Source: JADJGC01 sp964576925 (lineage in GTDB: Bacteria; Zixibacteria; MSB-5A5; CAIYYT01). From it: a stretch of DNA of 64,000 bases. The translations under genes and the position numbers were made by a program. The notes under the pieces were generated by a model, which ran no database searches, was not told where the DNA came from, and saw nothing but the letters and a program-made list of their open reading frames with translations. Shown in pieces: positions 27,127 to 36,074 of the stretch; positions within the stretch are counted from its first letter, which is position 1, and every line of letters begins with the position of its first letter. The stretch lies in assembly GCA_964576925.1 (NCBI GenBank), contig CAZNWJ010000001.1, forward strand, positions 682,001 to 746,000, in the 5' to 3' direction.

Positions 27127-27714
27127 CTACTTCATCGTGTTCCGCAGAAGATACAGGCTCTTCCACAGATAATCTATCCCGGTGCCTACGGTAATCGTCA
27201 CGGTCGCTAACATCAACCAGAAGATTAAACGTTCGGGCGCATCCGACAGCAGCCACGGCGAGTCGATGTGGAGGACCGGCAGAAAGGTCCGCAGATTGAT
27301 TACCAGCAGAATGACAACGATGGACGACATCTGCATAAATGTCTTGAGTTTCGCCGGCCACGAGGGAGTGATCAGGGCGCCGCGATAGGCCGCGATCGTG
27401 CGCAGCCCGGTGATCAGAAATTCGCGCAGGATGATCAACAGCACCATCCAGAGCTCCACGTAACCGAGCGTGACAAAAGCAATAAACGCGAGCGAAACCA
27501 GGATCTTGTCCGCGAGCGGGTCAAAGAATTTTCCAAAGCTGGTCGAGATTCCGTACTTGCGCGCATAATAGCCGTCGAACAGATCGGTAAACGCTGCCGC
27601 GATGAAGATCACCATCGCCCAGAACCGAGCCCAGGCGTTGTCGAGAATGAACAACGCCAGAAAGATCGGGGCGAGCACAATGCGTAACATCGTCAGGAAA
27701 TTCGGAAGATTCAA
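27127..27714 (-). CDS. pgsA: CDP-diacylglycerol-glycerol-3-phosphate phosphatidyltransferase
   Basis: 195 residues. The CDP-alcohol phosphotransferase motif DG(x)2AR(x)8G(x)3D(x)3D is intact (DLFDGYYARKYG ... GKFFDPLAD), with five or six membrane segments. It makes phosphatidylglycerophosphate at the inner membrane. It is the first of the run pgsA-pgpA-cinA-thpR, all tightly spaced. Confidence 0.93.
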   Translation of the reverse strand: MNLPNFLTMLRIVLAPIFLALFILDNAWARFWAMVIFIAAAFTDLFDGYYARKYGISTSFGKFFDPLADKILVSLAFIAFVTLGYVELWMVLLIILREFLITGLRTIAAYRGALITPSWPAKLKTFMQMSSIVVILLVINLRTFLPVLHIDSPWLLSDAPERLIFWLMLATVTITVGTGIDYLWKSLYLLRNTMK

Positions 27715-27826
27715 CCGGCGTCCTTGATACGGGTGATGGCCTTATGCGTTCTCAGACTCGAATCTACCGATCGCCCTGATTGGAATCAATGGAATAAGAT
27801 TCTTCTGCCTGCAGTGAATCTCGCTT

Positions 27827-27853
27827 GCCTAATCGCGGTACAAGGCATTAGGC
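27827..27853. repeat. Inverted repeat upstream of the Spy-like gene
   Basis: GCCTAAT (27827-27833) and ATTAGGC (27847-27853) form a perfect 7-bp inverted repeat 35 nt before ATG 27888. It could be an operator or leader hairpin; no T run follows. Confidence 0.3.
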
Positions 27854-27887
27854 TCGATATTGGCCAAGAGCTCAGGAGGAATACAAA

Positions 27888-28430
27888 ATGACTGCAAACG
27901 CCGCACGCATTCGTGCAGTGATCGGGGTGGGGCTTCTGCTGTGCTTTTCGTTGAGCACGCCGACCGTCGCCGATTCGACTTCGTCCGCCAACTATGCGGG
28001 GCAACAAAATCGTAAAATCAAAGCGCTCAGCCAGGAGGAGATTGACGGTTATCTGAACGGCTACGGCATGGGGTTTGCCAAAGCTGCGGAACTCAACCAC
28101 TATCCCGGCCCCAAGCAGGCGCTCGAATTCACCCAGGAGTTGAAGCTCACAAACGAGCAGATTGCCACGACCAAGAAAATCTTCAATGACTTGCAGCGCC
28201 GCGCCCTGGAATTGGGCGAACAAATCGTGAAAGAAGAGCAGCGATTGGACCGGCTTTGCGCTTCAGGTAAGGTCACCGAGAGCGAACTGGAAAAATCCGT
28301 CAAGAAGATAGCGCAATTGCGCGGTGATCTGCGCTTTGCACATATGCGGGCTCACCTTCTGATGAAGCCTGTGCTGACGGCCGAGCAGCAGAAGAAGTAC
28401 GATCAATTGCGCGGGTACGCCGGAAAATAG
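27888..28430 (+). CDS. Spy/CpxP-like periplasmic protein (LTxxQ type)
   Basis: 180 residues with a signal peptide (cleavage near PTVADS). A GYLNGYGMGFAKAAELNHYPGP segment (~45-67) precedes a helical region with two LTxxQ-like motifs (LTNEQI and LTAEQQ) typical of Spy/CpxP envelope stress or metal-responsive chaperones. AGGAGG lies upstream of the ATG. It stands alone, convergent with mltG. Confidence 0.75.
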   Translation: MTANAARIRAVIGVGLLLCFSLSTPTVADSTSSANYAGQQNRKIKALSQEEIDGYLNGYGMGFAKAAELNHYPGPKQALEFTQELKLTNEQIATTKKIFNDLQRRALELGEQIVKEEQRLDRLCASGKVTESELEKSVKKIAQLRGDLRFAHMRAHLLMKPVLTAEQQKKYDQLRGYAGK

Positions 28431-28443
28431 AGCAGATCCGTGA

Positions 28444-29553
28444 TCAGCGCCTCTGTCGCTGCGAGCGTTTCGCCCGACTGACGGCGTTGTTGTGTTGCGA
28501 GAGCGTCGAAGTGAAGATGTGGCGCCCGTCGCCCGTCGCCACGAAGTAGTAGTAGTCGGTCGTCGCCGGATTAAGCGCCGCTTCAAGAGATGCCAATCCG
28601 GGGGCGCCGATCGGACCCGGCGGCAAGCCGTAGTAAAGGTAAGTGTTATAAGGGGAGTCTATGCTCAAGTCAGCGCGAAGCAGCGGTCGATCCAATCCCC
28701 CTAACGCATAGATAACCGTCGGATCGCATTGCAACTTCATTCCCTTGCGCAGGCGATTATGAAATACCGAAGAGATCAAAGCCCGCTCCGTGCCATCTGC
28801 GGCTTCTGCCTCAATCATCGAAGCCAATGTGACGACCTCGAGGAGCGACATCTTGAGTTGGTTGCGCCTTTGCTCCATCTGTGCGGAGAATGACCGGCGA
28901 AACATCGCCACCATCTCTTCGATCACTTCGCGGGGCTCCTGGTAGGGATAGAAGGAATAGGTCTCGGGGAAGAGGAATCCTTCAAATGACGGAGCCTCAA
29001 TCCCCAGGCTGCGTCGAAAGTCGGCGTCCCTCAATAACGACACGAGTTCTGTCGAGTCGGTGGGAATGCCGCGCGAAAGTAGCGGGGCAATCTCCCAAAC
29101 GGTGAGTCCTTCGCGAATCGTGACACGAGTCAATTCTGGTGCCGTTTGACGGAAGAAATTCGCCAGTTGCCGATGTGACAGCCCCCCAGGCACCCGGTAT
29201 TTTCCCGGCTGCAATTGCCGGTCGGCTCCGGCAAAATCCATGAAGTAATTGTACAGGCGCCGATTCGTTGGCAATCCCGCCTCGGCGAGACTTCTGCGCA
29301 CGTCGGAGCCGCTATCGTTGGGACGAATGACAACCGGATAGACCTGGCCCTTTGTCCCTAACGGTGCCTCAATCCAACGGGCGAACATGAAACCGGCAAT
29401 AACCGCAGCCACGACGATGACTATCGTGAGTTTGACCCACAGCTGTAATCGGAGAAGGAAGAAGATCGCCTTGATTACGGGTATCAATGGCAACATTAAG
29501 AACAGGAGGATCGACCAAAACAGCCAAAGCAGGAATGCGCCGACTTCTCTCAT
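28444..29553 (-). CDS. mltG: Endolytic murein transglycosylase
   Basis: 369 residues. One membrane helix lies at ~35-55, then LysM-like and YceG domains. The catalytic region reads ASMIEAEAADGTERALISSVFHNRL, with the essential Glu, and PTVIYALG follows. It cuts nascent glycan strands and so sets their length. It lies 3 nt downstream of ruvX. Confidence 0.93.
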   Translation of the reverse strand: MREVGAFLLWLFWSILLFLMLPLIPVIKAIFFLLRLQLWVKLTIVIVVAAVIAGFMFARWIEAPLGTKGQVYPVVIRPNDSGSDVRRSLAEAGLPTNRRLYNYFMDFAGADRQLQPGKYRVPGGLSHRQLANFFRQTAPELTRVTIREGLTVWEIAPLLSRGIPTDSTELVSLLRDADFRRSLGIEAPSFEGFLFPETYSFYPYQEPREVIEEMVAMFRRSFSAQMEQRRNQLKMSLLEVVTLASMIEAEAADGTERALISSVFHNRLRKGMKLQCDPTVIYALGGLDRPLLRADLSIDSPYNTYLYYGLPPGPIGAPGLASLEAALNPATTDYYYFVATGDGRHIFTSTLSQHNNAVSRAKRSQRQRR

Positions 29554-29556
29554 CTG

Positions 29557-29982
29557 TCACTTGCTAAAATGAGAGTTCAAGTAGTCCTGAAGTATCAACT
29601 GCGCCGCAATCGCGTCGAGTTTGCCTCGCATTTGCTTTTCCCGCTTGCCGCCGGCACGCATGACATCGCGAGCCTGGCTGGAAGTGAAGCGCTCATCCTC
29701 AAGTTGTACGCGATATCCGTACTCCTCGATCCGGCGAGCAAACAGCCGCACTTCCGTCGCCATCTCCCCACCGCTTCCGCCGCTCAGCGATACCGGCAAT
29801 CCGATGACCACCAATTCAACATCATGCTCGACCAGGACGGCCCGGACTCTCTCGGCAGCCTCCTGCGGAGTCTTCAATACCAGGGTTGTCAGCGGTTGCG
29901 CCGTCAGCCGCAACGGGTCGGAGTATGCCATCCCAATCCGCTTGCGGCCGTAGTCAATGCCGATTATACGCTTTTCGAACAT
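29557..29982 (-). CDS. ruvX: Putative pre-16S rRNA nuclease / Holliday junction resolvase YqgF
   Basis: 141 residues from ATG 29982; six extra codons upstream are unlikely. The RNase H-like motifs are present: IIGIDYGRKRIGMAYSDP at the start, VVIGLPVSLSGG, EDERFTS and a C-terminal DAIAAQLILQDYL. The family matures the 16S rRNA 5' end. Confidence 0.92.
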   Translation of the reverse strand: MFEKRIIGIDYGRKRIGMAYSDPLRLTAQPLTTLVLKTPQEAAERVRAVLVEHDVELVVIGLPVSLSGGSGGEMATEVRLFARRIEEYGYRVQLEDERFTSSQARDVMRAGGKREKQMRGKLDAIAAQLILQDYLNSHFSK

Positions 29983-30041
29983 GCCCCCGCAAAGTATCAA
30001 CTGGTAGTGATCGTGTCAAACTTCAAGCGAGACAGACTGCG

Positions 30042-31415
30042 CTATACTTTCACGGTCAGCCAACGTCCGCGCTGATAGTAATAATAGAAGGCAATCGTCG
30101 TCGCGACCCCGGAGATCGTCAAAACCCACCAGACCGCAACCTCGGAGAAGCCAAGTGCCTGCGTCACGATCAGCGCCGGTACGACCTGAAGCAACCAGGA
30201 ATGGACAATGCTGATGATCATGAACGGTGTATTCAATCCCACGCCCAGGTGCACCTGTTCCAGCATGATGAATGCGCCGTAGAATGGGTAGCCCATTGCC
30301 ACAATTCGCAACAAAACCGTGCCCTGCCTGATCGTCTCCTCATTCTCAAAAAAGATTCTCATGTACGGTTCGGCGAACAAGAAGGTAAGCAGGCCGAGCG
30401 CGCCCATGATACCCGCGCTAAGCCACACGGCGTGGTCCGCTGTTTTCTTGGCGCGGTCGAATTTCAGTGCGCCGAGATTGTGTCCGATCAAGGAAGACAC
30501 ACCCAGCCCGATGCCGACGATCAGGGCAATGCCGATCCCAAAGACCTGCATACTGGCCCCGTAGGCCGCGATCACTCCTGTCCCAAAGCTGGCCAGAATC
30601 GGCGTGATGAGCAATCTCGACAGTGACCACGACAGTTCGCCTAACCACGCAGGTACCCCCAGCCACAACATCTTCCACATTGACGCCAGCGAGACCGGAA
30701 CGCGGCTGCGCCAGTGCAGGCGAACATTTACCCGCGACGAAGTGAAGAGCAGCAATCCAACTGTGAAACAGATCGTGAAGCTGGCTACCGTAGCATACGC
30801 GGCGCCGGCGATCCCGAATTCCGGCAGGCCAAACCAGCCGAACATGAGCAAGGGGTCGAGGATCAGGTTCAGAACATTGGAACCGATCATGAGGATCATC
30901 GCCCAGGCCGGGTTGGCAACCCCGCGCAAGGCCGTGAATATCGAGTAGGCGGCGTAGAAAATCGGCAGTCCGATAATCACGATGCGGCCATAGGTGATTC
31001 CCAAATCGTAGGCGGCGCCTTGCGCGCCGAGCAACCGCAGCATGTCATCTAGGAAAATGAGTCCGACGATATTGATCAGCAACCCGAACAACAGCTTCAG
31101 AATCAACGTCTCCTTGATCGCCGTCTCCGTTCGATCGTAGTCCTTCTCGCCGTAGCGTCGGGAGATGATCGCCACCGATCCCGGTCCGATCAGGCTGTTG
31201 AACGCAAACAGAATCCACATCAGGTTAGTGAAGAATGTAATAGCGGCAACGGCGTCTTCGCCCGCCGACAACTGCGAGACCCAGAACATGTCGGCGACCG
31301 AATACAGGTGCTGCGACAGAAAGCCGATCATCGACGGCAACCCCATTTTGACCACCGAACCGAGAATCGAACCTTCGGTGAAATCGGTCTTCGGCTTTTC
31401 AGTCGTCTCAAGCAT
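30042..31415 (-). CDS. MATE-family multidrug/sodium efflux protein
   Basis: 457 residues with twelve predicted membrane segments in two six-helix halves. Typical MATE features include GLPSMIGFLSQHLYSVADMFWV near the start and the second-half repeat beginning GVPAWLGELSWSLSRLL. It exports cationic compounds in exchange for Na+ or H+. It is monocistronic as far as visible. Confidence 0.9.
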   Translation of the reverse strand: MLETTEKPKTDFTEGSILGSVVKMGLPSMIGFLSQHLYSVADMFWVSQLSAGEDAVAAITFFTNLMWILFAFNSLIGPGSVAIISRRYGEKDYDRTETAIKETLILKLLFGLLINIVGLIFLDDMLRLLGAQGAAYDLGITYGRIVIIGLPIFYAAYSIFTALRGVANPAWAMILMIGSNVLNLILDPLLMFGWFGLPEFGIAGAAYATVASFTICFTVGLLLFTSSRVNVRLHWRSRVPVSLASMWKMLWLGVPAWLGELSWSLSRLLITPILASFGTGVIAAYGASMQVFGIGIALIVGIGLGVSSLIGHNLGALKFDRAKKTADHAVWLSAGIMGALGLLTFLFAEPYMRIFFENEETIRQGTVLLRIVAMGYPFYGAFIMLEQVHLGVGLNTPFMIISIVHSWLLQVVPALIVTQALGFSEVAVWWVLTISGVATTIAFYYYYQRGRWLTVKV

Positions 31416-31518
31416 GATCAGATAATACGGAAATTCACTGACTAAGATTCACTTTGATTTTATGTAAGCAATAACGATCTCTCCAGTCGATTTCCGTGGA
31501 CTCGGGAAAGACCATCGC

Positions 31519-31549
31519 TAAAAAAATAGGGCGGAATCGCTTCCGCCCT
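31519..31549 (-). terminator. Intrinsic terminator of lon
   Basis: A 9-bp stem (AGGGCGGAA/TTCCGCCCT) lies just past the lon stop codon and is followed in the minus direction by ATTTTTTTA. Confidence 0.85.
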
Positions 31550-31555
31550 GCAAGG

Positions 31556-33925
31556 CTACTTCTTCTTCCGGATAGTTTTTCCGGGAGGGAAGACGATCTT
31601 GAAGACCTGATCCACCCGCTCTACCGAGTGGAACTTGAAATGCGATTTGACCTCCTGGGGCAAATCGATAATGTCCTTCTCATTATCGCGCGGGATGATG
31701 ATCTCTTTGAAGCCGTAGCGCAATGCGGCCAGGCACTTTTCCTTTAGTCCGCCGATTGGCAACACGACGCCGCGCAATGTGATTTCACCAGTCATGCTGA
31801 CCCGCGGACGAATCGGGCGATTGGTCAGCAGACTCACCAGGGCCGTCGCTATCGTGATCCCTGCGGATGGACCGTCTTTCGGGACCGCGCCGCTGGGTAC
31901 GTGCACATGCAGATCGGTCTTGTCGAAAACGGCTGGGTCGATTCCCAGCTCTCCGGCGGAAGAACGCACACAGGACAATGCGGTCTGCACCGACTCCTTC
32001 ATCACGTCGCCGAGACTGCCCGTCAAAGTCAACTGCCCTTTGCCGGCCATCCGTGTGACTTCGATATTCAGGATATCGCCGCCTACGGACGTATACGCCA
32101 GCCCCGGCACGACGCCCACCTCGCCTTCGCGCGGGATCCGATCCGACACGAATTTCTCCGGACCAAGATATTCGGGGACATCAGTCGCTTTGATAAGGGT
32201 CTTTGCCTTGCGTCCGGTCGCTACCTTCTTGGCAACCTTCCGGCACATCGTCGCCAGTTCACGGTCGAGGTTGCGCAAACCCGATTCGCGCGTGTAGTCG
32301 CGAATCACCTTCAAGATAGCATCGTCGGCCACCTGTATGTCGGTCTTCTTCAACCCATGGTTCTCGATCTCACGCGGTACGAGGTAACGCTTGGCAATCG
32401 CCAGCTTCTCCCGGTCGGTATATCCCGGAATGCGAATCACTTCCATCCGGTCAAGCAGGACAGACGGAATCGTATCGAGAATATTGGCCGTCGTGATGAA
32501 CATCACCTTCGACAGATCGAACGGCACGTCAAGATAGTGATCCGAAAAGCTGTTGTTCTGCTCGGGATCGAGAACTTCCAGAAGCGCCGAAGACGGATCG
32601 CCGCGGAAATCCTTGCCGATTTTGTCAATTTCGTCCAGCATGATCACCGGATTGTTCGTGTCACAGCGGCGAATCGCTTGGACGATCCGACCCGGCATCG
32701 AACCGATGTAGGTGCGGCGATGGCCGCGAATCTCGGCCTCGTCGTGCATGCCGCCGAGGGCGATTCGTTGGAACTTACGCCCCATCGAGCGTGCGATTGA
32801 TCTTCCCAGCGATGTCTTGCCTACCCCCGGGGGACCAACGAAGCAGAGAATCGGCCCCTTGAGTTCTGACTTAAGTTTCTGTACGGCCAGGAACTCGAGA
32901 ATGCGATCCTTGACCTTCTCCAAACCGAAGTGGTCTTCGTTGAGAATCTTCTCGGCTTTGGTAATATCAAGAGCTTCGTCAGATGAGCGCTGCCAGGGCA
33001 ACGTTGTCAGCCAGTCGAGGTAAGTGCGGCTGACGATGTATTCAGCAGCCGAAGGATTCATCTTGGCCAGACGGTCAAGTTCCTTCTCCGCGGCTTCCTT
33101 GGCCAGTTTCGGCAGGGCGTTATCCTTGATCTTCGTCCGGAATTCTTCGATCTCGTTGCTGCGATCATCTTCTTCGCCGAGTTCCTTGCGGATCGCCTTG
33201 AGCTGTTCGCGGAGAATGTAGTCGCGCTGCATACGGCCCATTTCGTGGGCGGCTTCGCTCTGGATCTTCTGCGACAGCTCCAGCACGCCGACTTCCTTGT
33301 TCAAATGCTGGACCAGCTTCTCCAGGCGCTCTTGAACGTCGAAGGTCTCCAGCATCTCCTGCTTGTTCGCGATATTCAGATTCAGGTTGGAGGCAACATA
33401 GTCCGCCAGCTTCGATGGGCTCTCCTGGTTCATTGCCGTAATGTAAACTTCATCCGGAATGTTCGGCGCGAGTTCGACGACCTTCTTCAACAGGTCGAGT
33501 ACGTTTCGCTTCAGCGCTTCGATCTTGACGCTCGTCGCGTCCTTTTCGTCGTGGATTTCAATCTCAGCAGAGATGAATGGCTCGGTCTCGATGACGTTCT
33601 TGATGGTAATGCGATGCAGCCCTTGTACAAGAAAGCGCACCGAACCGTCGGGGAAACGCAGCATCTTGAGAACGGTTGCTGCCGTACCCACGCGGTACAA
33701 GTCCTGAGGATTACTGGTTTCACCCTGGTTCTCGCGCTGGGTGTACAGGCCGATGGTTTTTCCGGCCATCAAGGCATCGTCAATTAGCTTTGCCTGGCGC
33801 TGATCGGTGATCATCAGCGGCATGATCAAGTAGGGGAAAACAACCATACCGCGCAGCGGCAGGATCGGCATGACATTTTCGGTAATTTGCGGGAGCTCGT
33901 TCTTGGTCATAACTGTCGCCTGCAA
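31556..33925 (-). CDS. lon: ATP-dependent protease Lon
   Basis: 789 residues. The N-terminal substrate-binding domain is followed by a helical region, then AAA+ (Walker A GPPGVGKTSLG, Walker B VIMLDEIDKIG) and a C-terminal protease domain with the Ser-Lys dyad (KDGPSAG and the Lys in GGLKEKCLAA). It degrades damaged and regulatory proteins in the cytoplasm. The TTG at 33925 is favoured because AGGAGG lies 5 nt upstream; an ATG five codons later lacks that spacing. Confidence 0.95.
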   Translation of the reverse strand: MQATVMTKNELPQITENVMPILPLRGMVVFPYLIMPLMITDQRQAKLIDDALMAGKTIGLYTQRENQGETSNPQDLYRVGTAATVLKMLRFPDGSVRFLVQGLHRITIKNVIETEPFISAEIEIHDEKDATSVKIEALKRNVLDLLKKVVELAPNIPDEVYITAMNQESPSKLADYVASNLNLNIANKQEMLETFDVQERLEKLVQHLNKEVGVLELSQKIQSEAAHEMGRMQRDYILREQLKAIRKELGEEDDRSNEIEEFRTKIKDNALPKLAKEAAEKELDRLAKMNPSAAEYIVSRTYLDWLTTLPWQRSSDEALDITKAEKILNEDHFGLEKVKDRILEFLAVQKLKSELKGPILCFVGPPGVGKTSLGRSIARSMGRKFQRIALGGMHDEAEIRGHRRTYIGSMPGRIVQAIRRCDTNNPVIMLDEIDKIGKDFRGDPSSALLEVLDPEQNNSFSDHYLDVPFDLSKVMFITTANILDTIPSVLLDRMEVIRIPGYTDREKLAIAKRYLVPREIENHGLKKTDIQVADDAILKVIRDYTRESGLRNLDRELATMCRKVAKKVATGRKAKTLIKATDVPEYLGPEKFVSDRIPREGEVGVVPGLAYTSVGGDILNIEVTRMAGKGQLTLTGSLGDVMKESVQTALSCVRSSAGELGIDPAVFDKTDLHVHVPSGAVPKDGPSAGITIATALVSLLTNRPIRPRVSMTGEITLRGVVLPIGGLKEKCLAALRYGFKEIIIPRDNEKDIIDLPQEVKSHFKFHSVERVDQVFKIVFPPGKTIRKKK

Positions 33926-34000
33926 TTCAACCTCCTGTTGATCAACGCGCCAAAGACAAATGCCTTGGACCCGAGAGACCGCCCGCGATCTCCAGAACCA

Positions 34001-34037
34001 TATATACGTTATCGTAACTTGAAACGAAAAGCTTCAA
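34001..34037 (-). promoter_or_regulatory. Possible lon promoter/operator region
   Basis: A TATATA (34001-34006) and an interrupted palindrome TTGAA-N9-TTCAA (34019-34037) lie ~76-112 nt upstream of the lon start. Which elements are -35 and -10 is unclear. Confidence 0.3.
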
Positions 34038-34058
34038 TACTGATTTGGTGGTAATAAC

Positions 34059-36074
34059 TTAGCGCGCAGAATCAGGGGTCGGTCGATTGAGTTCGTCAAG
34101 CATCTGGCTGATGCGCGGCACCGCCGGGCTGGTTGGAAACGCCTGAAGGTAGCCCGCCAGTAGGGCCCGGGCGCGGTCGGGTTGTTCACGCCGGGAGTAG
34201 ATCTGTGCCAGGTAAAGATACGGATCGGGGGTTACGGGATTGATCGCCATCATGCGCTGGCAGAGACCTTCCGACTCCTCGAGCTTGCCTTGGTTGATCA
34301 GCGCCACGCACAAGCCCAACATCGCCTTCAAATCGTTGGGCAAACGCGACAACGCCTCCCGTTCGTAACGCTCCGCTCCAGTCCAGTCCTGCATGAGACC
34401 GAGAGTGATGGCATGATTGTGGTAATACACCGGATCATTCGGGTCGAGTGCGATGGCTCGTTGCTGGCTACTCACGGCGTTGCTGTAGTCTCCAAGTCGC
34501 ATGTAGACCTGTCCCAGGTGTGTCCAGAGCGCCGCCTGCAGGCTATCGAGTTCAAGTCCCTTGTTGGCGTAGTACATGGCGTCGGTTAATCGACCTTCAT
34601 CGAGACTGGCTTGCGCAAGATTCGCGTAGATTCTCGGGTGCGGCCTCAATTTCAGTGAGCGTTTCCACATCCGCTCTGCCAACTCCATCCGGCCCTCGCC
34701 GCGCAGGTGATTCCCCATGACCTCGAAACCGACGGCGCCCTCGAGATCATAGAGCCCGAGAATCTGCATCTGTCGCTCGGTCGCCCTGTCAAAGTCCGCG
34801 TTTACAGCGGCAAATCCCAAGAACGTCGCCAGACCGACACTCGCCAGTGCTATCGGCGCCACGCGGCAGGTGCGAAACTCCTTGTACTCGGAGAAGAGCA
34901 TGACTCCGAAGAATGTCACAGTCAAACCACAGACGGAGAACAGATCCCAATCCGCAGCATAGCCGAGCCGCGAGTGTAGCAGCAGCAACATTCCCATTGC
35001 CCCCGGCAGCGCCGCGCCAATGAACAGCAAACCGCGCTGATTTCGAAGCTCCCCTTTGGACTTGACGAAAAGTGACGAGATCATCAAGATCAGTCCGCCG
35101 GCGGCCGTCAGGAAAAGCTCGTTGACGATATCGAGAATATGTTGCCAGGAGAAGAGCGTGTAGCTGCTCTCCGAAGGACTCAAACCAAAAATCAACTTGT
35201 CGATTCCCAGCGTCGGCAGGATCGAGAACCGCGGCAGGATAACCACCAGCGCCAATGACAGGAGAAGACTCGCCAGGTAGACGAGAGCGTGCCGTCTCTG
35301 TCCGTCCTGGTATGCGAAAAATGCCAGCGTCAACAGGCACGGGGCAAAGATCAATGACTTGAAGTGGAATAGCACGAGCAGGAGGAACAAGCCGCTCGCA
35401 GCCAGCGCGGGCAGCTCCCGGCGTATCGTCTTGAGACCGGCGGTGAAAAATAGCGCCAAGAGGGCCGGAATCAGCATGTAGGTCTCGACGTAGCCGCAGA
35501 ACAGGAGCGTCGTACCCGAGAAGAACAGCACCAGGAACATCAACAGCTGCTTGGCTGTATCGCTGAATGCCGTCCGCACAAACCAGAGCAGCGCCAAGTA
35601 GTAAGCAATTCCGCCGACAATTGAGACGATCCTAATGGCGTCCGTACCGATGAAGCCGAGTGAATCCGCCGTTAGGCGATACATGGCGAAATTGACGAAT
35701 TGCGCCAACGGCTCCGTAGGCAGCCAGGAGGCACCGACCTCAATTTCCCGTGCTCGCAACAGACCATCTCCAAGAAAGTGCGCGCGAACACGCAGCACGA
35801 CAAACAGCAATGTCAGGGCTGCAGGAAAGCCAAGATACAAGAGGACCCTCTGTTGACCTTGACCCAGCTTGAGGTTTTCGCGCCCAAGCTGGACCGTGGC
35901 GGCACAGAGTACAGCCGCAACGAGCACGATTACCCGCACCGGCCAGTCGTAAAATTGCAGGATGTTCAGTCCCCACCAGGATGCCGGGTAACTCCACGGC
36001 GCGGCCAGCAAGAAAAGTGCAATTGCCGATAGAAGAATAATGGGAAGCGCCGGAAAGCGCGTTTGATCAGACAT
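34059..36074 (-). CDS. Polytopic membrane protein with C-terminal TPRs
   Basis: 671 residues from ATG 36074, which overlaps the ychF stop codon; the frame's longer N-terminus is antisense-like Ser/Arg-rich sequence. About 11-13 membrane segments fill residues ~10-400 (a glycosyltransferase-C or O-antigen-ligase-like topology). About six TPR repeats follow (VFEVMGNHLRGEGRMELAERMW onwards). Function unknown. The layout resembles FCB/Planctomycetes TPR-membrane proteins and possibly GT-C enzymes, but no conserved acidic catalytic motif is certain. Confidence 0.75.
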   Translation of the reverse strand: MSDQTRFPALPIILLSAIALFLLAAPWSYPASWWGLNILQFYDWPVRVIVLVAAVLCAATVQLGRENLKLGQGQQRVLLYLGFPAALTLLFVVLRVRAHFLGDGLLRAREIEVGASWLPTEPLAQFVNFAMYRLTADSLGFIGTDAIRIVSIVGGIAYYLALLWFVRTAFSDTAKQLLMFLVLFFSGTTLLFCGYVETYMLIPALLALFFTAGLKTIRRELPALAASGLFLLLVLFHFKSLIFAPCLLTLAFFAYQDGQRRHALVYLASLLLSLALVVILPRFSILPTLGIDKLIFGLSPSESSYTLFSWQHILDIVNELFLTAAGGLILMISSLFVKSKGELRNQRGLLFIGAALPGAMGMLLLLHSRLGYAADWDLFSVCGLTVTFFGVMLFSEYKEFRTCRVAPIALASVGLATFLGFAAVNADFDRATERQMQILGLYDLEGAVGFEVMGNHLRGEGRMELAERMWKRSLKLRPHPRIYANLAQASLDEGRLTDAMYYANKGLELDSLQAALWTHLGQVYMRLGDYSNAVSSQQRAIALDPNDPVYYHNHAITLGLMQDWTGAERYEREALSRLPNDLKAMLGLCVALINQGKLEESEGLCQRMMAINPVTPDPYLYLAQIYSRREQPDRARALLAGYLQAFPTSPAVPRISQMLDELNRPTPDSAR

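Noticed and set aside
26663..27361. Longer pgpA frame (232 codons)
   Set aside because: The first ~80 codons overlap pgsA out of frame and are not protein-like; GTG 27121 gives the normal family length.
31901..32800. 299-codon plus-strand frame within lon
   Set aside because: Shadow of the Lon AAA+ and protease domains.
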